In this document: one piece after another, positions 34,996 through 47,539 of the stretch
How positions within the stretch are numbered: position 1 is the stretch's first letter
Layout: each line of letters begins with the position of its first letter
Assembly (NCBI GenBank): GCA_947579665.1
Contig: CANPUZ010000047.1
Span: 124,001-188,000 of the forward strand
DNA from: Sympetrum striolatum
Taxonomy: Eukaryota > Arthropoda > Insecta > Odonata > Libellulidae
Length of the DNA stretch: 64,000 nucleotides
Direction of reading: 5' to 3'
Notes under the pieces: generated by a model
The model's input: the letters and a program-made list of their open reading frames with translations, nothing else
Database searches by the model: none
Told to the model about the DNA's origin: nothing
Position numbers and translations under genes: made by a program

Positions 34996-37430
34996 TAAAA
35001 AAAAGCAAAATATCTCATCAAAGCATTGAAATAATATAGTAGAAATTTACAGTAAAAATTGTTTAACTACAACGATGGATAATAATTAGCATAGTTCAAA
35101 TATGTGTACCAAGCATTAACACAATCAAGTATTAGTGGAAAATTTTAAACTGAAAGGGCTAAAATGTTACTCGTATAGATTGAAAAAAATCACTTTACTT
35201 GCGAACAAGCTCCAAAAAATTCATTTTTTTTAAATCTGTTAAATTGGATGCTTGAATACCTTAAGATAGAAGTAAGCACATTTAATTTTCTCTCTAAGAA
35301 AATACCTAATGCAAATAACTGAAAAGGATTCAAATGCAACATGCAATTTTAAAGTCATTTGTAAGACTTCGGAAACACTATTTGAATGTTTGTCTCAACA
35401 CAGGAGTTGATTTTGAAGAATTTCATAGAGAATTTATTTTTTTCCAGTTCACAAGAAACTATAAAGATGTCTCTAATTACCAAGGACACGGTGAATGTAC
35501 ACTCAAGGAAGTTGTGAGACTTTAAAGATAGATAGATACCCTCTAATAATTTAAAAGAATATTTTTAATAGTATAATGAAGTGTAGAGTTCTCAAATAAC
35601 ATAGTTGTTTTGATTAACATTTAAAGCTGACTGGAAGCTATTTAATAATTTGGAATCTCAATGGAAACACCATGTTTGTGGGAAACAGATTCAAACAAAA
35701 CTTATAACTTACATAATAATGAATTGTATAGTTGCAAGCTCTCCAACTTTCAGAACACGAAGGATATTTTGCATAAATTATCCTAATGCTTGATCGCTTA
35801 TAGTACAGTATGGGAATTCGTCATTTCTTTATTTTCCTAAAATAATATCGACTCACTTCTATGAACTTGAGCAAATATCTTAACAATCGAAGACGAAGTA
35901 CTGAGGTTTGTATATGGTTTATGTTATTGTGTATGGTTAATTAGGTCTGCTTTTATTCTAAAATCTTAGGTTATTCATTCATAACTAGCAATGAAGTAAG
36001 TTGTAGTCATAACAGGAACTTTAAATAACCGCCTAAACAAAACCTGCACCAATTCAAATACTTAGTAGTAATTAGCTGCAGGATAATCTTACCAGAAAAT
36101 GTCTTCTTTAGTCTGAAAATGATTCCAAATCAAACTCAACTTATTTGTATAAAAATAAGCTTCGGCATAATCTTGCCATTTTGACCAATAGTTCAAGAGT
36201 TGTTTTTCTCAGGAAAATAGAAATGTTATGTAAAACAAGTGATTTCTTAAGATGACTATCTGCAAATGAGAGCAAACTTTCTTTCTTGTTGAAAGTATTG
36301 TAAGGTTCATGGGTTGTGAAAGCTTTACCATTGACAAACAATCAGAACTATCTCCGTAATCTAGTCCAGCGACATATTTCGTAATTTTGAGAAATATTCC
36401 AACAGAGTTAGTACCTAGATGTAGTGAGGCCATTCAGAGATTTTTCAGAGAACAGTCATTGGCGTAATTGCACTTGTAATTCAATGATCTAGATGATTCT
36501 TACATGCTAAGCCGCCTCTGTAACTCGTTTCATCTGCAAACATGAAAAGTGTAAATATTCGTCGGAGGAACGTGATAAACAGTTCTTTGGTGAGATCCAG
36601 TGGAACAGGAACTATGTCCCTGCCTGTCTAGCTCTTTAGGACAGACACTTCCACAACCACGAGGTTGAACTCAAAAGGAAAGATATCTAATAACAAATGA
36701 TTATACGATTACAAATGATTTACGATTTTCAATATATTTCTAATAATTTTGTCACAGTCAAATATAAATAAACTAAAAGTTTCATAAAAAATCGAAGATT
36801 AATTTTCACCTCACATTTTAACTCTTTTTTTCAAAAGGAGTGAAATTAATGTTCATTATTTTCCGACAGATGGAGTTCAAAACAGTGTTATTTTGGTAAA
36901 TAAAATCAAAATATAATCCCCTTTGCTACATATTATAAAAGTTTGAAACTCATGAATTAATTCTTATTTGAAAATTATCAATTACACGAGTTATTGCAAT
37001 TTTGGTACGTTTAAACATTTTATTTAATTATTAGTAAATGGAAAAAGGACGGATAATCATTCTCACGTTCAAAGCTATTTTTAATAGCATAGCAGCTATA
37101 CAGATAAATTAACTATTCCATAAGCACCTTCCAACACACTTCTAATACAAAAACCGAGCATTCCTTCCTGGATAAACAGTCAAACAACCAAAAACGACAT
37201 GTATTGTACACATTTATTTGTTAATTTTTTTTATGTTGGCTTCTGCCAACATTGAGCCAGGAAAAACGGCATTTTTGTTTCATATTTTGGATCACGCACA
37301 CTTCAAACACTCGTTCTCGAAAAGAAAGGACTCTGGGGTAAGAGATTGTCAATGGGGGATTAGTTTGAATGGTAAACATCTTCGTCAAAGTGAGATGAAG
37401 TAAAAAGGAAACTCAGTGAATGGCAGTTTA
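34996..37430. other. AT-rich DNA, nothing recognised
   Basis: No domain, RNA gene or repeat boundary is seen. Short frames at 35,334-35,525 and 36,141-36,433 are unrecognised. Confidence 0.4.
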
Positions 37431-37439
37431 AGTTTTACT

Positions 37440-38520
37440 TAGCTGACGAAGGGTTAAAGTGGTTTGTGAACAGCCACTCAAAATACATTCTGGGATTTGA
37501 GATAACACAACCTCTGCAAGACAAAGTCGCTTGGCATATAGTTACACAAAGTTCTGTTTTCATTCCGTTAAATGTTCATTGATTTGTTTAACTTAACATA
37601 AGATAGTCAAAGATGTTACTGAACAGCCATTTGAAATACATTCCAAGATTCGAGGTAACGCAGCCTTTGTAAGATGACCTGCAGTTACTCTATTTTCATT
37701 CCATTAAATTTTTGTCAATTCGACTGAAGATCACCGGGTTTTAGCAAATTTTGAATTAAAGGAAAATATAATAAATCAATTAAAAACTTTGCAATTGCTC
37801 ACAAATATATTTCGGACAATCAGTTTCAACGACTTGATGTACTGGTGAGAAATAACAGTTTTTTTATTTTTTTCATTACCATAAAATGCTTTTCTAAATT
37901 CAGTCAAGGCCAGGACTTGAGAAAACGCGATCTTAGAAAGATAATAAAAATGTAAACCATAGTTAGCTCCAAAGTGTTACTTCTCAGCATAGGTAGCACA
38001 ACGAATATTCACAATTTAATGAAGTAACAAACTTAAAAATTGAAAATAATGGCCAAATTTCTTCTTGCTAGCGAACCATCCGTAGCTTGCCACTGCTCTG
38101 AATATCAGCTGATTTCATAAATTATTCATTAATCAATAAAAAAAACAGCCTTAGTTTTGAATTGTGATGATAAAAACTTTTGCCTTGCAGTTGCACAAAG
38201 TTTTTTTTAAACTATTAAATGTTCATTGATCAAACTGAATAAACCATTAGCAGTTTATGATATAATACTGCAATAATACAATAATAATGCTTGGTTGGTA
38301 GTTAAACAAAGTAAAGTTTTCATTCCGTTGTATTTTCATTGATTTATTTCACTTAACAGAGGATAAGTCAAAGATATTTGTGAAGATCCATCTGAAATGC
38401 ATTTGAGATGAAGCAGCCTTTGCAAGACAATAATATTGCTTGGCTTGTAGTAACACAAAATTCTGTTTTGATACCATTAAATTTTCGTTGATTTGGCTAA
38501 AAAAACTGGGTGTAAATGCA
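37440..38520. repeat. Degenerate tandem repeat, unit ~150-200 bp
   Basis: Recurring strings in order are GAACAGCCA.T..AAATACATTC, GAG.TAACGCAGCCTTTGCAAG (variants), GCTTGG..TGTAGTTACACAAA, GTTCTGTTTTCATTCCGTTA and AATGTTCATTGATTTG. Copies start near 37,465, 37,620, 38,180 (partial), 38,300 and 38,385. Strongly diverged, non-coding. Confidence 0.6.
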
Positions 38521-38599
38521 ATACAAAATACCAGAAAATATATTCAATCATTTCTGGAAATAATAGTTGAAAAGTCATAATGAAATTAAAAAGCCGTTT

Positions 38600-38720
38600 C
38601 TTATTTCATTTCTGCAAGACGTTCATCTTAAATCAGTAAAGGATTTCCATAAAAACGTTAACCATACAGTTCCACAAGGTTTGGTATTGGAGCCACTATA
38701 TTTATACAAATAAACTCGAC
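38600..38720 (+). pseudogene. Very decayed LINE RT relic
   Basis: A stretch translates as NHTVPQGLVLEPLYLYK followed by a stop, matching the RT motif 'GVPQGSVLGPLLFLIYIN'. Nothing longer survives around it. Given the jockey-type RT elsewhere in the window this is probably a relic of the same class. Confidence 0.4.
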
Positions 38721-39187
38721 TTAATATGGGTTGTAAGGAGTTTACAAAATGCAAGAAAATACTCATTCAATCAGAATGAATTCACTGAGTTTTCTACAGC
38801 ATGAAATCACGAATTACCAAGCTTGTACATTCCAAAACTCACTGCGACACTTTGGTTTTGATATGATTCGAACGTATTTTCAAAACGAAGGATGATTTTC
38901 TCTTTTGTAATCTTCTAGACGCATAAGTAACAGATATTGGATTTCAAACGAAACCATACTTTTTAAGATAACACAACGACTCACTATCGTCATTCATCCA
39001 TCTTCAATCATCCACATTTAAGTATCTATTCAACTAAGAATGAGCAATCCACTTCTCACCTCGTTTTATTTTTTTTTTTAATAAACAATATTTACAAAGG
39101 GGACCTCCACTACAATCCTATTGCTTCCATTTTTGGTTTGTCAAACGATAACAGGTCTCTTATTAGAATATTTGAACTGAGGAAGCA
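38721..39187. other. Nothing recognised
   Basis: AT-rich sequence with no supported feature. Confidence 0.35.
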
Positions 39188-39475
39188 GGAATTTCTAACG
39201 GAAACCAGTATGAACCTATCCTCTGAGTATTAAACACTTTAGAGAACAGCCAAAGAGTTCAGAATCTGATCGAATGAATCAAATTAAAATTCAATTGCCA
39301 CGAGTATCAATTTCTGAGTAGGATAGCATAAGGAATTTCTAACAGAGACCAGGACAAAGCTATCCCCTGAGTATTAAACACTTTTAAGATCAGCCAAAAT
39401 AACTGAATTCTTGATGATTGAATAAATTGAGCTTCGATTGCCATGAGTATCAATTCCAGAATAGGATAACATAAG
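39188..39475. repeat. Two-copy tandem duplication, period ~144 bp
   Basis: GAATTTCTAACGGAAACCAG at 39,189 recurs as GAATTTCTAACAGAGACCAG at 39,333. The following TATC.CCTGAGTATTAAACAC, GATCAGCCAAA and GCCA.GAGTATCAATT blocks are in the same order in both copies. Confidence 0.75.
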
Positions 39476-39831
39476 GAACTATAAAAATTATCAACATTAA
39501 TTACAAGAATTAGACTTTTCAACCATCCATAACAAGTAAAACTTAGTAAAATGATTTGCTTTACTCATATTATCGAAAGAGGATGCTTAAATAATGCCAA
39601 AATAGGTATTATAAATAAATTGACATGAAAAAAACCAACATGTGTTAATGAGGACTCTAGGTAATACAAGTATTAACAAAGCAAGGGGATTTCGGATGAA
39701 ATTCAACATGAAACAAAAGCAATTGGAATGAATTCAATCAAAAAACCTTAATTAGGTGGAATTCTGTAATCACGATCAAATTTAAATAAAACTCACGGAG
39801 GAGGCTGAGATATAGGGGATATCTGACATAA

Positions 39832-39950
39832 TCTAAAGGATTGTTAAACATAACTGGTTTTATGAAACTTAAGCAGAGGTTGCTGTACGCAGAACAGTAA
39901 AAGTTCCTTTTTTGTTTGCTAAAACCAGTTTCATTTAACAATCCTTTAGA
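39832..39950. repeat. Foldback element with ~30-bp arms
   Basis: TCTAAAGGATTGTTAAACAT...AACTGGTTTTA at the left is the near-complement of AAAACCAGTTTCATTTAACA...ATCCTTTAGA at the right, with a 50-bp loop. Size and form fit a MITE. I cannot assign target-site duplications. Confidence 0.6.
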
Positions 39951-40807
39951 CCGTATTAAAATATTCATACGAATTCCACAAAAACTATTTAATTGCACGA
40001 CCAGTTTGGAAGATAATAAATTAAACCGGCACAAACCTATTTCGTGTTTGACAATGAGCGGTTAGGTTGAAACAGGTGGTGTAATTTAAAAGTTTAGTAT
40101 TCAAAGTATTTCAATGTATTTTAAAGTAATAAGGTTTATAAAGGGATGCTCGGTAGTTCCTCAAGTCTTTAGGACAATCAAAAAAAGTCGAGGCAGTTGA
40201 ATGAACAGAGAAAAAAATGACAAAACGAAATACGGTCATTTCAAGTCAAAACATCGTGGTATTTGAATGTGATAGAGACAAACGCAGAAAGAAACGATGC
40301 GACAAAGTGCAGCGGTTGCCACAATCATTAGAAACGTCCACGAAATATAAAAACAACAAAGAAACAACGCACATGCCATGTGATCAACACCCCAAAATTT
40401 TAGTTGAGAATTTTCAGAGTTTTCCCAACTTCCCGTCCAGTTTAAATCGAAAAACAAACGACTGCATATACTAACTGTTTTCTGCTCAGAGGGACTAGAC
40501 CTGCATATATGTTTGCACATATTAAATAAATATATACACAGACATCCATACATATCTATGAATATTTACAAGAACTTATAAATTTGGTCTACCCATTTTA
40601 AGCATTATTGAGCTTTGTTATTTAACCATATCTCCAAAGAAGATCTTTGGTCTTGCTCATTGCACTTATATACATACAAACTCCAACATTTATCTATTTT
40701 ATAGATGTAGAAATGTCCTGTAATCCTTCGTTCTTAACTTTACCTATTGCATAGAGCCCCGTACGACGTGCAGGGATATTGCTAGCTAATCCACCCAAAA
40801 TCAATTC

Positions 40808-40845
<38 letters not shown>

Positions 40846-41989
40846 GTACAAAAATCAGAGGTTTTCACAAAACGGTTCGGGAAATCACAGAATAGATTGT
40901 GGAATGTCAGACAATGCAAAACCAAAATGGTGAAATAAATACATAACCTCATCTAGGGTTAATTAAACAATTAAAGATGATTTGAAACCATCTGCACGAC
41001 TAGACAAAACTTGTAAGCCAAGACTGATTGACTTGCGCTAATCTTTTTGTTTTGTGTCAGCGATTTAAAAAATACAGTGAAATAATACAAATAAAGTATT
41101 CATCACTTTGAAATTAACGCACATAAATTTGGTTTCAATTAAGTACGCAGAATGACTTATTTATGTTAACATGTATTATCATTTTGTTCTATGTCTGCAA
41201 TTAAAAATCACATTAAGATAATGCAAATAAAGTAATTATCACCTTGAAATGAATGCAGATAAATCTGGTTTGAAATTAAGTACACTAATGACTTAATTTT
41301 GTCAAACGAATCTCGTATATGTAAAAACTCCTTCACATACATTGCGATTCAAAAAAACGCATACATATTAGCAAAAAATTAATAATAATGCAGACAATTC
41401 TTTGTACGAATGTCTCAATTGAGGCATTTAAGTTTGAATTTAAACAAGGAAATAACACATCTAGTCTGTGTAAAAGTTTTTCACATAAATTAAAAATCAT
41501 ACTCATATTAAAAAAGTGATGTTCATTATAAGGTACTTTACGAGACGACATAATACTATTGATGGTAAAGATGCTGGAAACAAATAGATGTTCGTACACC
41601 AATACCAAATGCAGCAACTGATAAAATGAAACGAGATACAAAGATCCAGGATGATGACAACCAATACAATGAACGAAACTGATAAGAATTCCTTCGACAG
41701 CAAAACCATTCCTTAGAGACAGCTCTCGAATGGACCAGAGTGAGCAGCATCCAACAGCGTCGTCAAGGTCTGAAATCGGAGGAAAAATGTCTTAGGATGC
41801 GTTGAGATTTGATAGAACTGAGAGATGCAATCCGACAAAGTGTTCTGTGGGAAAGAAAGTCATGCAGATGCAAAGGAAAAGATAAGAAGCAAAGAAAGCC
41901 GACAAAGCAACAGTATAGCCTTCTGTGGACAAGTAAGACCAACACAAGAATCAAAAATCAGAACAATATTGACTAAAAGATGAGCATGC
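39951..41989. other. Non-coding DNA with a TA microsatellite
   Basis: A (TA)n tract lies at 40,810-40,847. The rest shows no recognised gene or repeat. Overlapping short frames on the minus strand at 41,333-41,954 have no domain signature. Confidence 0.4.
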
Positions 41990-42560
41990 GTTGAGTGAAA
42001 TTTCAAAACCAGCACAACAATGAAAAGGTTTTCTTAATTTATGAACAAAATATGACCAAAAAACTGAAAATTTTCAGAATATTTTTTAGCTTTCTCGACT
42101 GTTTGTGTGGCAAACTGCCGCACAAAATTTAAAATCTGCTAGCAATTTGTAGAGAGCTTGTCAAAAGCTTCAAAACCAGCACAGAAATGAATAGGTTTTC
42201 TTGATTTGTAAGCAAAATCCCCCTGCCATGCCCAACTGGCGATTGTTTTCAAAATTTCAACTCTATTGGGAAAATTTCCGAGCAAAAGTGAAAATCTTCT
42301 CAATTTTTTTAGAAAGACCTTGTGAAAAGGTTCAAAACCAGCTGAAAAATTAATAGGTTTTGTTGATTGTTAAGCAAATGCCAAAAAACTGAAATATTTC
42401 CAATTCATTTCAACTTTTAAACGAGTTTTGGAAAAATGGCTGTGTAAATTGAATATCTCTAGGGTTTTTGGAAAGATCTTGCTAGAAGCTTCAAATTGAG
42501 CACAAACCTAAATTGGTTTTCTCGATTTTTTTTGCAAAAAATGGCCAAAAACCTTCCAAT
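41990..42560. repeat. Degenerate tandem repeat, ~160-bp unit, four copies
   Basis: TTCAAAACCAGCACA..AATG followed by A.AGGTTTTCTTGATTTGTA and AGCAAAATG starts near 42,002, 42,170, 42,332 and 42,490. Periods are 168, 162 and 158 bp. The copies also share a GGAAAAATTTCC..GCAAA.TGAAAAT block and a TTTTTAGAAAGA.CTTGTCAAAAGC block. Non-coding. Confidence 0.7.
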
Positions 42561-43335
42561 TTATTTCCAAATTACAAGTGGAATAACGAATAATTGCATA
42601 TAAGCAGTCTACATCAAAAGCAGTTTAAAATTGATGCTAATATTTAGTAGATGTGCGAGATATTTCTGAAAAGAGAATACCAAACTTTTACGCAAATATT
42701 TGCTAAATTTTAACGTTCAATTTCAAATGCATCTAAAAATGTGTGCAGTATCAATTTCACTGTATCTTGCTTCAGTTTAAAGTATTGTTATTGTGTCTAA
42801 TGTTATTAAAAATAGTAGCGTTCAAGCAGAAAGGCGAGTGGTAAGTCCAAAAGGAGATCTTAAAGTTATTTCAAACATTCAGCAGTTTATATTCCAGTAA
42901 GAAAGCATGCCAAAGCCTTCAAAGCAACTAACATGTGATACATCAATTTTATCCTGAAAAGCACATTCAATCCCCAAGGCAATTGTTTTGCAGTTTCCAG
43001 AAATTCTAGCGAACTAATAAGGAAATAAAAAACCATGCACTTAATCAATAGCATTCAGCGGCACTTGGTGGGATTTGATATTAAAGAATCTTTACTGTCA
43101 AAACTTGCACAAAATCTAGAAGAAAATCACAAACAGGTATAAATTATTTATGAATCATATTTTTTTAATCGCTTCATTCAGTGGCAGTTGTGAGCTTTAA
43201 TTTACTATTTTTAACACTTTTGGGAGTTTGCTCTACCTAGATGGACAGGAAGTGACCACTTTGCTTCTCGATACCTATTCCATTGCCTCAGGACAACATA
43301 AGAGGTGTTAAGTTGTTTATTTTAGGTATATCCAT
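42561..43335. other. Nothing recognised
   Basis: AT-rich sequence with no supported feature. Confidence 0.35.
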
Positions 43336-44010
43336 TTACTTACGAGTATAATGTTGCTTGCATTTTGCAAGCATGTTGATAACACAAATTCCAAGTCGAC
43401 ATCATATCGAGAGGGTCCTCAAAAGAAAAAAAGGATTGAAAAGATTCATAAAATTCGCTGCAATTTTTCCATCTGGCATCGAACCCAGGTCTTCCTGGTA
43501 ATACTTTCTATGCAGCACAACAGAAGACCACCATCTCTATCTTTATATGAAAATTCAAGCAGAAATATTGGTTGCAACTGCCTCAAACGACATCTAACCC
43601 TTCCCTCATATTACTTATGAGAGAAATTTTAATAAACCCTGGCATCAAACACAGGAATAGCACGGTCTTATCTAAATTTTTTTCTTATATCAATTCCTAC
43701 TATACATCTTGTAGCCAAGCAGGAACTTCCTATCATTTCAACAAGTGCTTCAAAAAAAATCATGAAAAACTACCTCAATGTATTTTTTTGCATCTTCATT
43801 GTCAATTTCTTTTTAAATTTCCCGTAAAACAAAGCAATGCTTTTAAATGGGAAAAATCAGGACTTTGGGGTCCTCTGGAATCAAACCCATGACACTGAGG
43901 TTCAAAATCGCAATTTTCCTGGCGGTTACATGTTCTGGCCATTATGTCGTAAAAATTTCAAGTCAATGACGCTTGTGGTTTAGCCTGGGAATTAGTATCC
44001 TATCTATATA
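43336..44010 (-). repeat. Partial copy of the 1.1-kb B-box-module unit
   Basis: Reads in reverse complement to the array at 50.8-54.2 kb. It starts with the GCTTGCATTTTGCAAGC end hairpin (about 43,356) and carries B-box-like cores on the minus strand near 43,475, 43,645 and 43,870. It ends with the GTCGTAAAAATTTCAAGTCAATG...TAGATGCAT boundary sequence. Only three of six modules remain, so it has an internal deletion. Confidence 0.75.
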
Positions 44011-47000
44011 TATAGTTAGATGCATGAATGAATCGGGAGAAGCATCTATATATAATAGATACATATGAATAAATCCAGAAAAGGAATTATATATAATAGA
44101 TAGCATCATCTAATTATTGTTTAGCCATTGATCGATAATTTATAAACAAATAGACACAACTGAGAGTTAATTATTATCACTATGTTTGTACAGCTAAGAG
44201 CAAAAAAAGTTACCACCCCTGACCCACCAAGAAATTCTAAGTCCACGTTTCGGGCCAGCGAGCTTTTCTCTCAAAAAGGGAGGGAGAGAAAAGAAAGATG
44301 GAGAACATGGTACCTTACGCTAGCTCGGCTCTCACGTTTGGATGGAGAATTTTCGTTATTTATATAAAAATCATTTACTACTGTCCATTATCTGCCATAA
44401 AATTTGATGTGTTAACGCATACTATTGTATTTGACGACGACCAACTGGAAAATAACTAAAGAAATGAATCGAATTTAATGCAGTAACTCTCACTTTGATT
44501 TCCAATAACAGACTATCAAATCATTTCGAAAACAACACAAATGAATTTCACTGAATACAACATTCGGCATCAAATTAACTCACATTTTGTTTTTCGAAAA
44601 TTGATCATTTAAATCACTTCGAACGATTGATTATGCTTATCAATGTGAACAAAACCACCAAATTTTCTCTTCTTCTTAGCTCTAAATAGGCCAAAACCCA
44701 GAATCTTGGATTCAACAATGGCATTTTTTGTCAGGGGGACCGGTTTTTTATACTCACAAAATTAACAACGAAATTTGGGTATTCCGAGTAAAATTTCGAA
44801 AATTCAGTTCGAAAACAATAATTAATGACCAAAATAAGGTTTTGTATTCTTTTTCTCTGCTATTGGTTTACGTCACAATCTCGTGTGACCATTCTTTTCA
44901 ATTTAATTTTGCAAAAGAAATGAAGTCTGCATCGACGAAAATGAGCTTTACGTGCATTTCTTACGGAAATGCTTTGACTCGTCTGGGATCGAAGCAAGGA
45001 CAAAGTGTCACCATTTTTTTAAAAAGAAATACTTTCGTATTTTATATTTCATATAAATATTAGAATGAAATGTTCAGTAATAATTTCAAGTCAAGTGACC
45101 GAGTGGTTTTTGAGTTTTGCGGGCACAAGCATACGCAGGCTGAACTTTTATATATAAGATATATGCATGATTCGGCGGATCACTATAATTTGATTGCTTT
45201 TACAAACCTTTCGTTTAACTTTTCCAATTGAAAATTGTTCTATTATCAAGAGAAATAACTAAGGAATAAATACAAGGAAATAAGAGTTCCAAAACTTCCA
45301 CACAGAAAGTCGTATAACTTTGACAAAGTTATTTATTTCCTTGTATTTAGCTACCTATGGAGTTCTTCTAAGTTAAAACTCATTCGATTGATTTAAATAA
45401 TGAATAATCTTTTCTAGATTACCATTTCCCCTTACTCTCGTGACTACTATAGATTGTATAATCCATTAATTTGTAAAATTATATTATCCTTATAACAACA
45501 TTGTAGAAAAATTCACACAATTAGCTCCGACGCTTACTAGCACTATCTTCAACATTTACATAAATACGCGATCCTCCATATGGGGTGTGTCTGGAAAAAG
45601 AAGAAAGAATGAGAAGGAACAAAAGTGTGACCTGCAGGTGAAAGGGCAGAATTCCTGGAAAACTGTTAAACAGGACAAAACGAAATAGGTGGGGGAGAAG
45701 GGCAAGATAATCCTTTCATTGCCAAAGGGGAATGGAAAGGAAAAACTTTCTCGTTGGGAAAAGAGTATTTGGGTTGCAATTTGCTTGATTCATTTTAATG
45801 TTATCTAAAATAATGTGTTCGCTAGCTTTCTCTGATATATGTATAATTTTTAGCTCGCAATTAGAAGAATGACTCAATAAAATGTGAGAAAAAAAATATG
45901 AGAAATAAATCTCTCATAAAGTGGGACTGCATGGCATCAGATTAGAAATATTGTATGTTTTTCGGCCTAAAACTTACGAGATCTCACTGTTTATTTGATG
46001 TGGATTAAATGAAAATAATCATAAATCGCTTGATGAAACCACTGTCCTAAAAATTGGATCCATGGATTCCTTATCGTTTCGAAGTAATGGCTTCTAGTAA
46101 ATACTGTAGTAAAAGGCCAGCGGTGGACGTCCTTTTGGTAAAATTCTCGAAATTTTATTTCTCAAAAGTTACTTCTTTCATATTTTTAGCTATTTATTGA
46201 TCCAGGAATCGACTCCGAAGAGTATTAAAATTTGTTCATTTTACAGTTCTCAGTATTTTAAGAAAACCATCTTTTATTTTATCAGTTATGGAAAATGATA
46301 AGACCGCTATCCGTAGATCTGTCACTTTTGCATGACAATGGGTTAATCGAGGTCTAACCAAACCTAAGACTTAGCTAGAGGTATTAGTTTTTAGTACTCA
46401 ACGCAGAATGGGCAATTGTGTGTGTGTTACAGTAATGACGATTGTAATTGAGTTTAAATACGTATTTAAATGACATCCTTATTTTGTATTTTATAAACCA
46501 GGTGAGATATACTAGCAAATTTTATAAGTGAATCAAGATGAGTTTAACGTTTTGGCTATTATCAACACTGAGAGAAAAAATATATTCACTGGCTTTTGGT
46601 GTTTTTTATATTAATTTTAAAGGTTCTTAAAATCTACGAAACTGATAACTATGTCCAACATTTAATGGGATAAAAGAATTGAAAACCCTATACATCCAAT
46701 GATAGTAATAAAAAAGAACCAATGGAACGCTAGTTTTCGCAAATAGCTATTTCTCAAATTTTCCCGTTTTATTGTTGATTGATTTGTAAGGATATCCCAA
46801 AGGTTTATGAAAATCATTGGTTAGAAGAAATAGCGAAAAAAGCCTGAAAAGTTGGATGTAAATATTGAGAACGTAATTTTGGATTTGGCATTTTATGAAG
46901 CTTAAGTTTCTACGGGAGTGATCTTTCTATGGTTAATATATGTTTAATTCTTCTGCTGAAAGCAGAGACGGTCCGAGACATGGGCAGTCTGGGAGACTGT

Positions 47001-47539
47001 CCACAGCGCTTGTGGGCTCTTCTCAGATCCCTTGAAGATTTTCAATGATAAAATTATACACGTAGCTTACAGAATTTTAACGATTACACCCGGTCACAAT
47101 ATTTAGTTAAACTTTCTTTTATCCATTAGAGGAACCAGTTCTAAACGTCTGCCTGCCCAGAATATCAATAATCATCAGATTACCCCTTCCCGATGATTGT
47201 AATCAATTTTCTTCGCAATGGATGTAGCTTTCTTTGGTTCTAGTTCTCTGAATAACTTCCTTACAGTCAAATTGATTAAAGAAGCCGTTACTTTGTGAAA
47301 CAGCGTTATATATGAAATTGTGAATCTTTGTCCTTGGTTATTTTTGCCATTTCTTATAGTGGTTCAGCAATGACTATATTTTTACTGAAATTACATTCAG
47401 TAAAACTACTAAATCAGGCGTAATCAATCTGAGTTGCCCTTACATTGGTAAAAGCCGTTTAATAATTAAAATTTAGGCTTCGTATTTTCCCTTTCCTTTT
47501 TTTAATGAGAGGCCAGTTAAGTCCATCAGCCATTATCAG
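44011..47539. other. Mostly unannotatable DNA; one hairpin
   Basis: At 45,268-45,348 the 16-bp arms AAATACAAGGAAATAA and TTATTTCCTTGTATTT are perfect complements around a 48-bp loop. Around 44,930-45,010 a block (TACGTGCATTTCTTACGGAAATG, then CTGGGATCGAAGC) resembles single diverged B-box modules. Frames at 44,182-44,367 and 44,728-45,063 are unrecognised. Nothing else supported. Confidence 0.4.
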
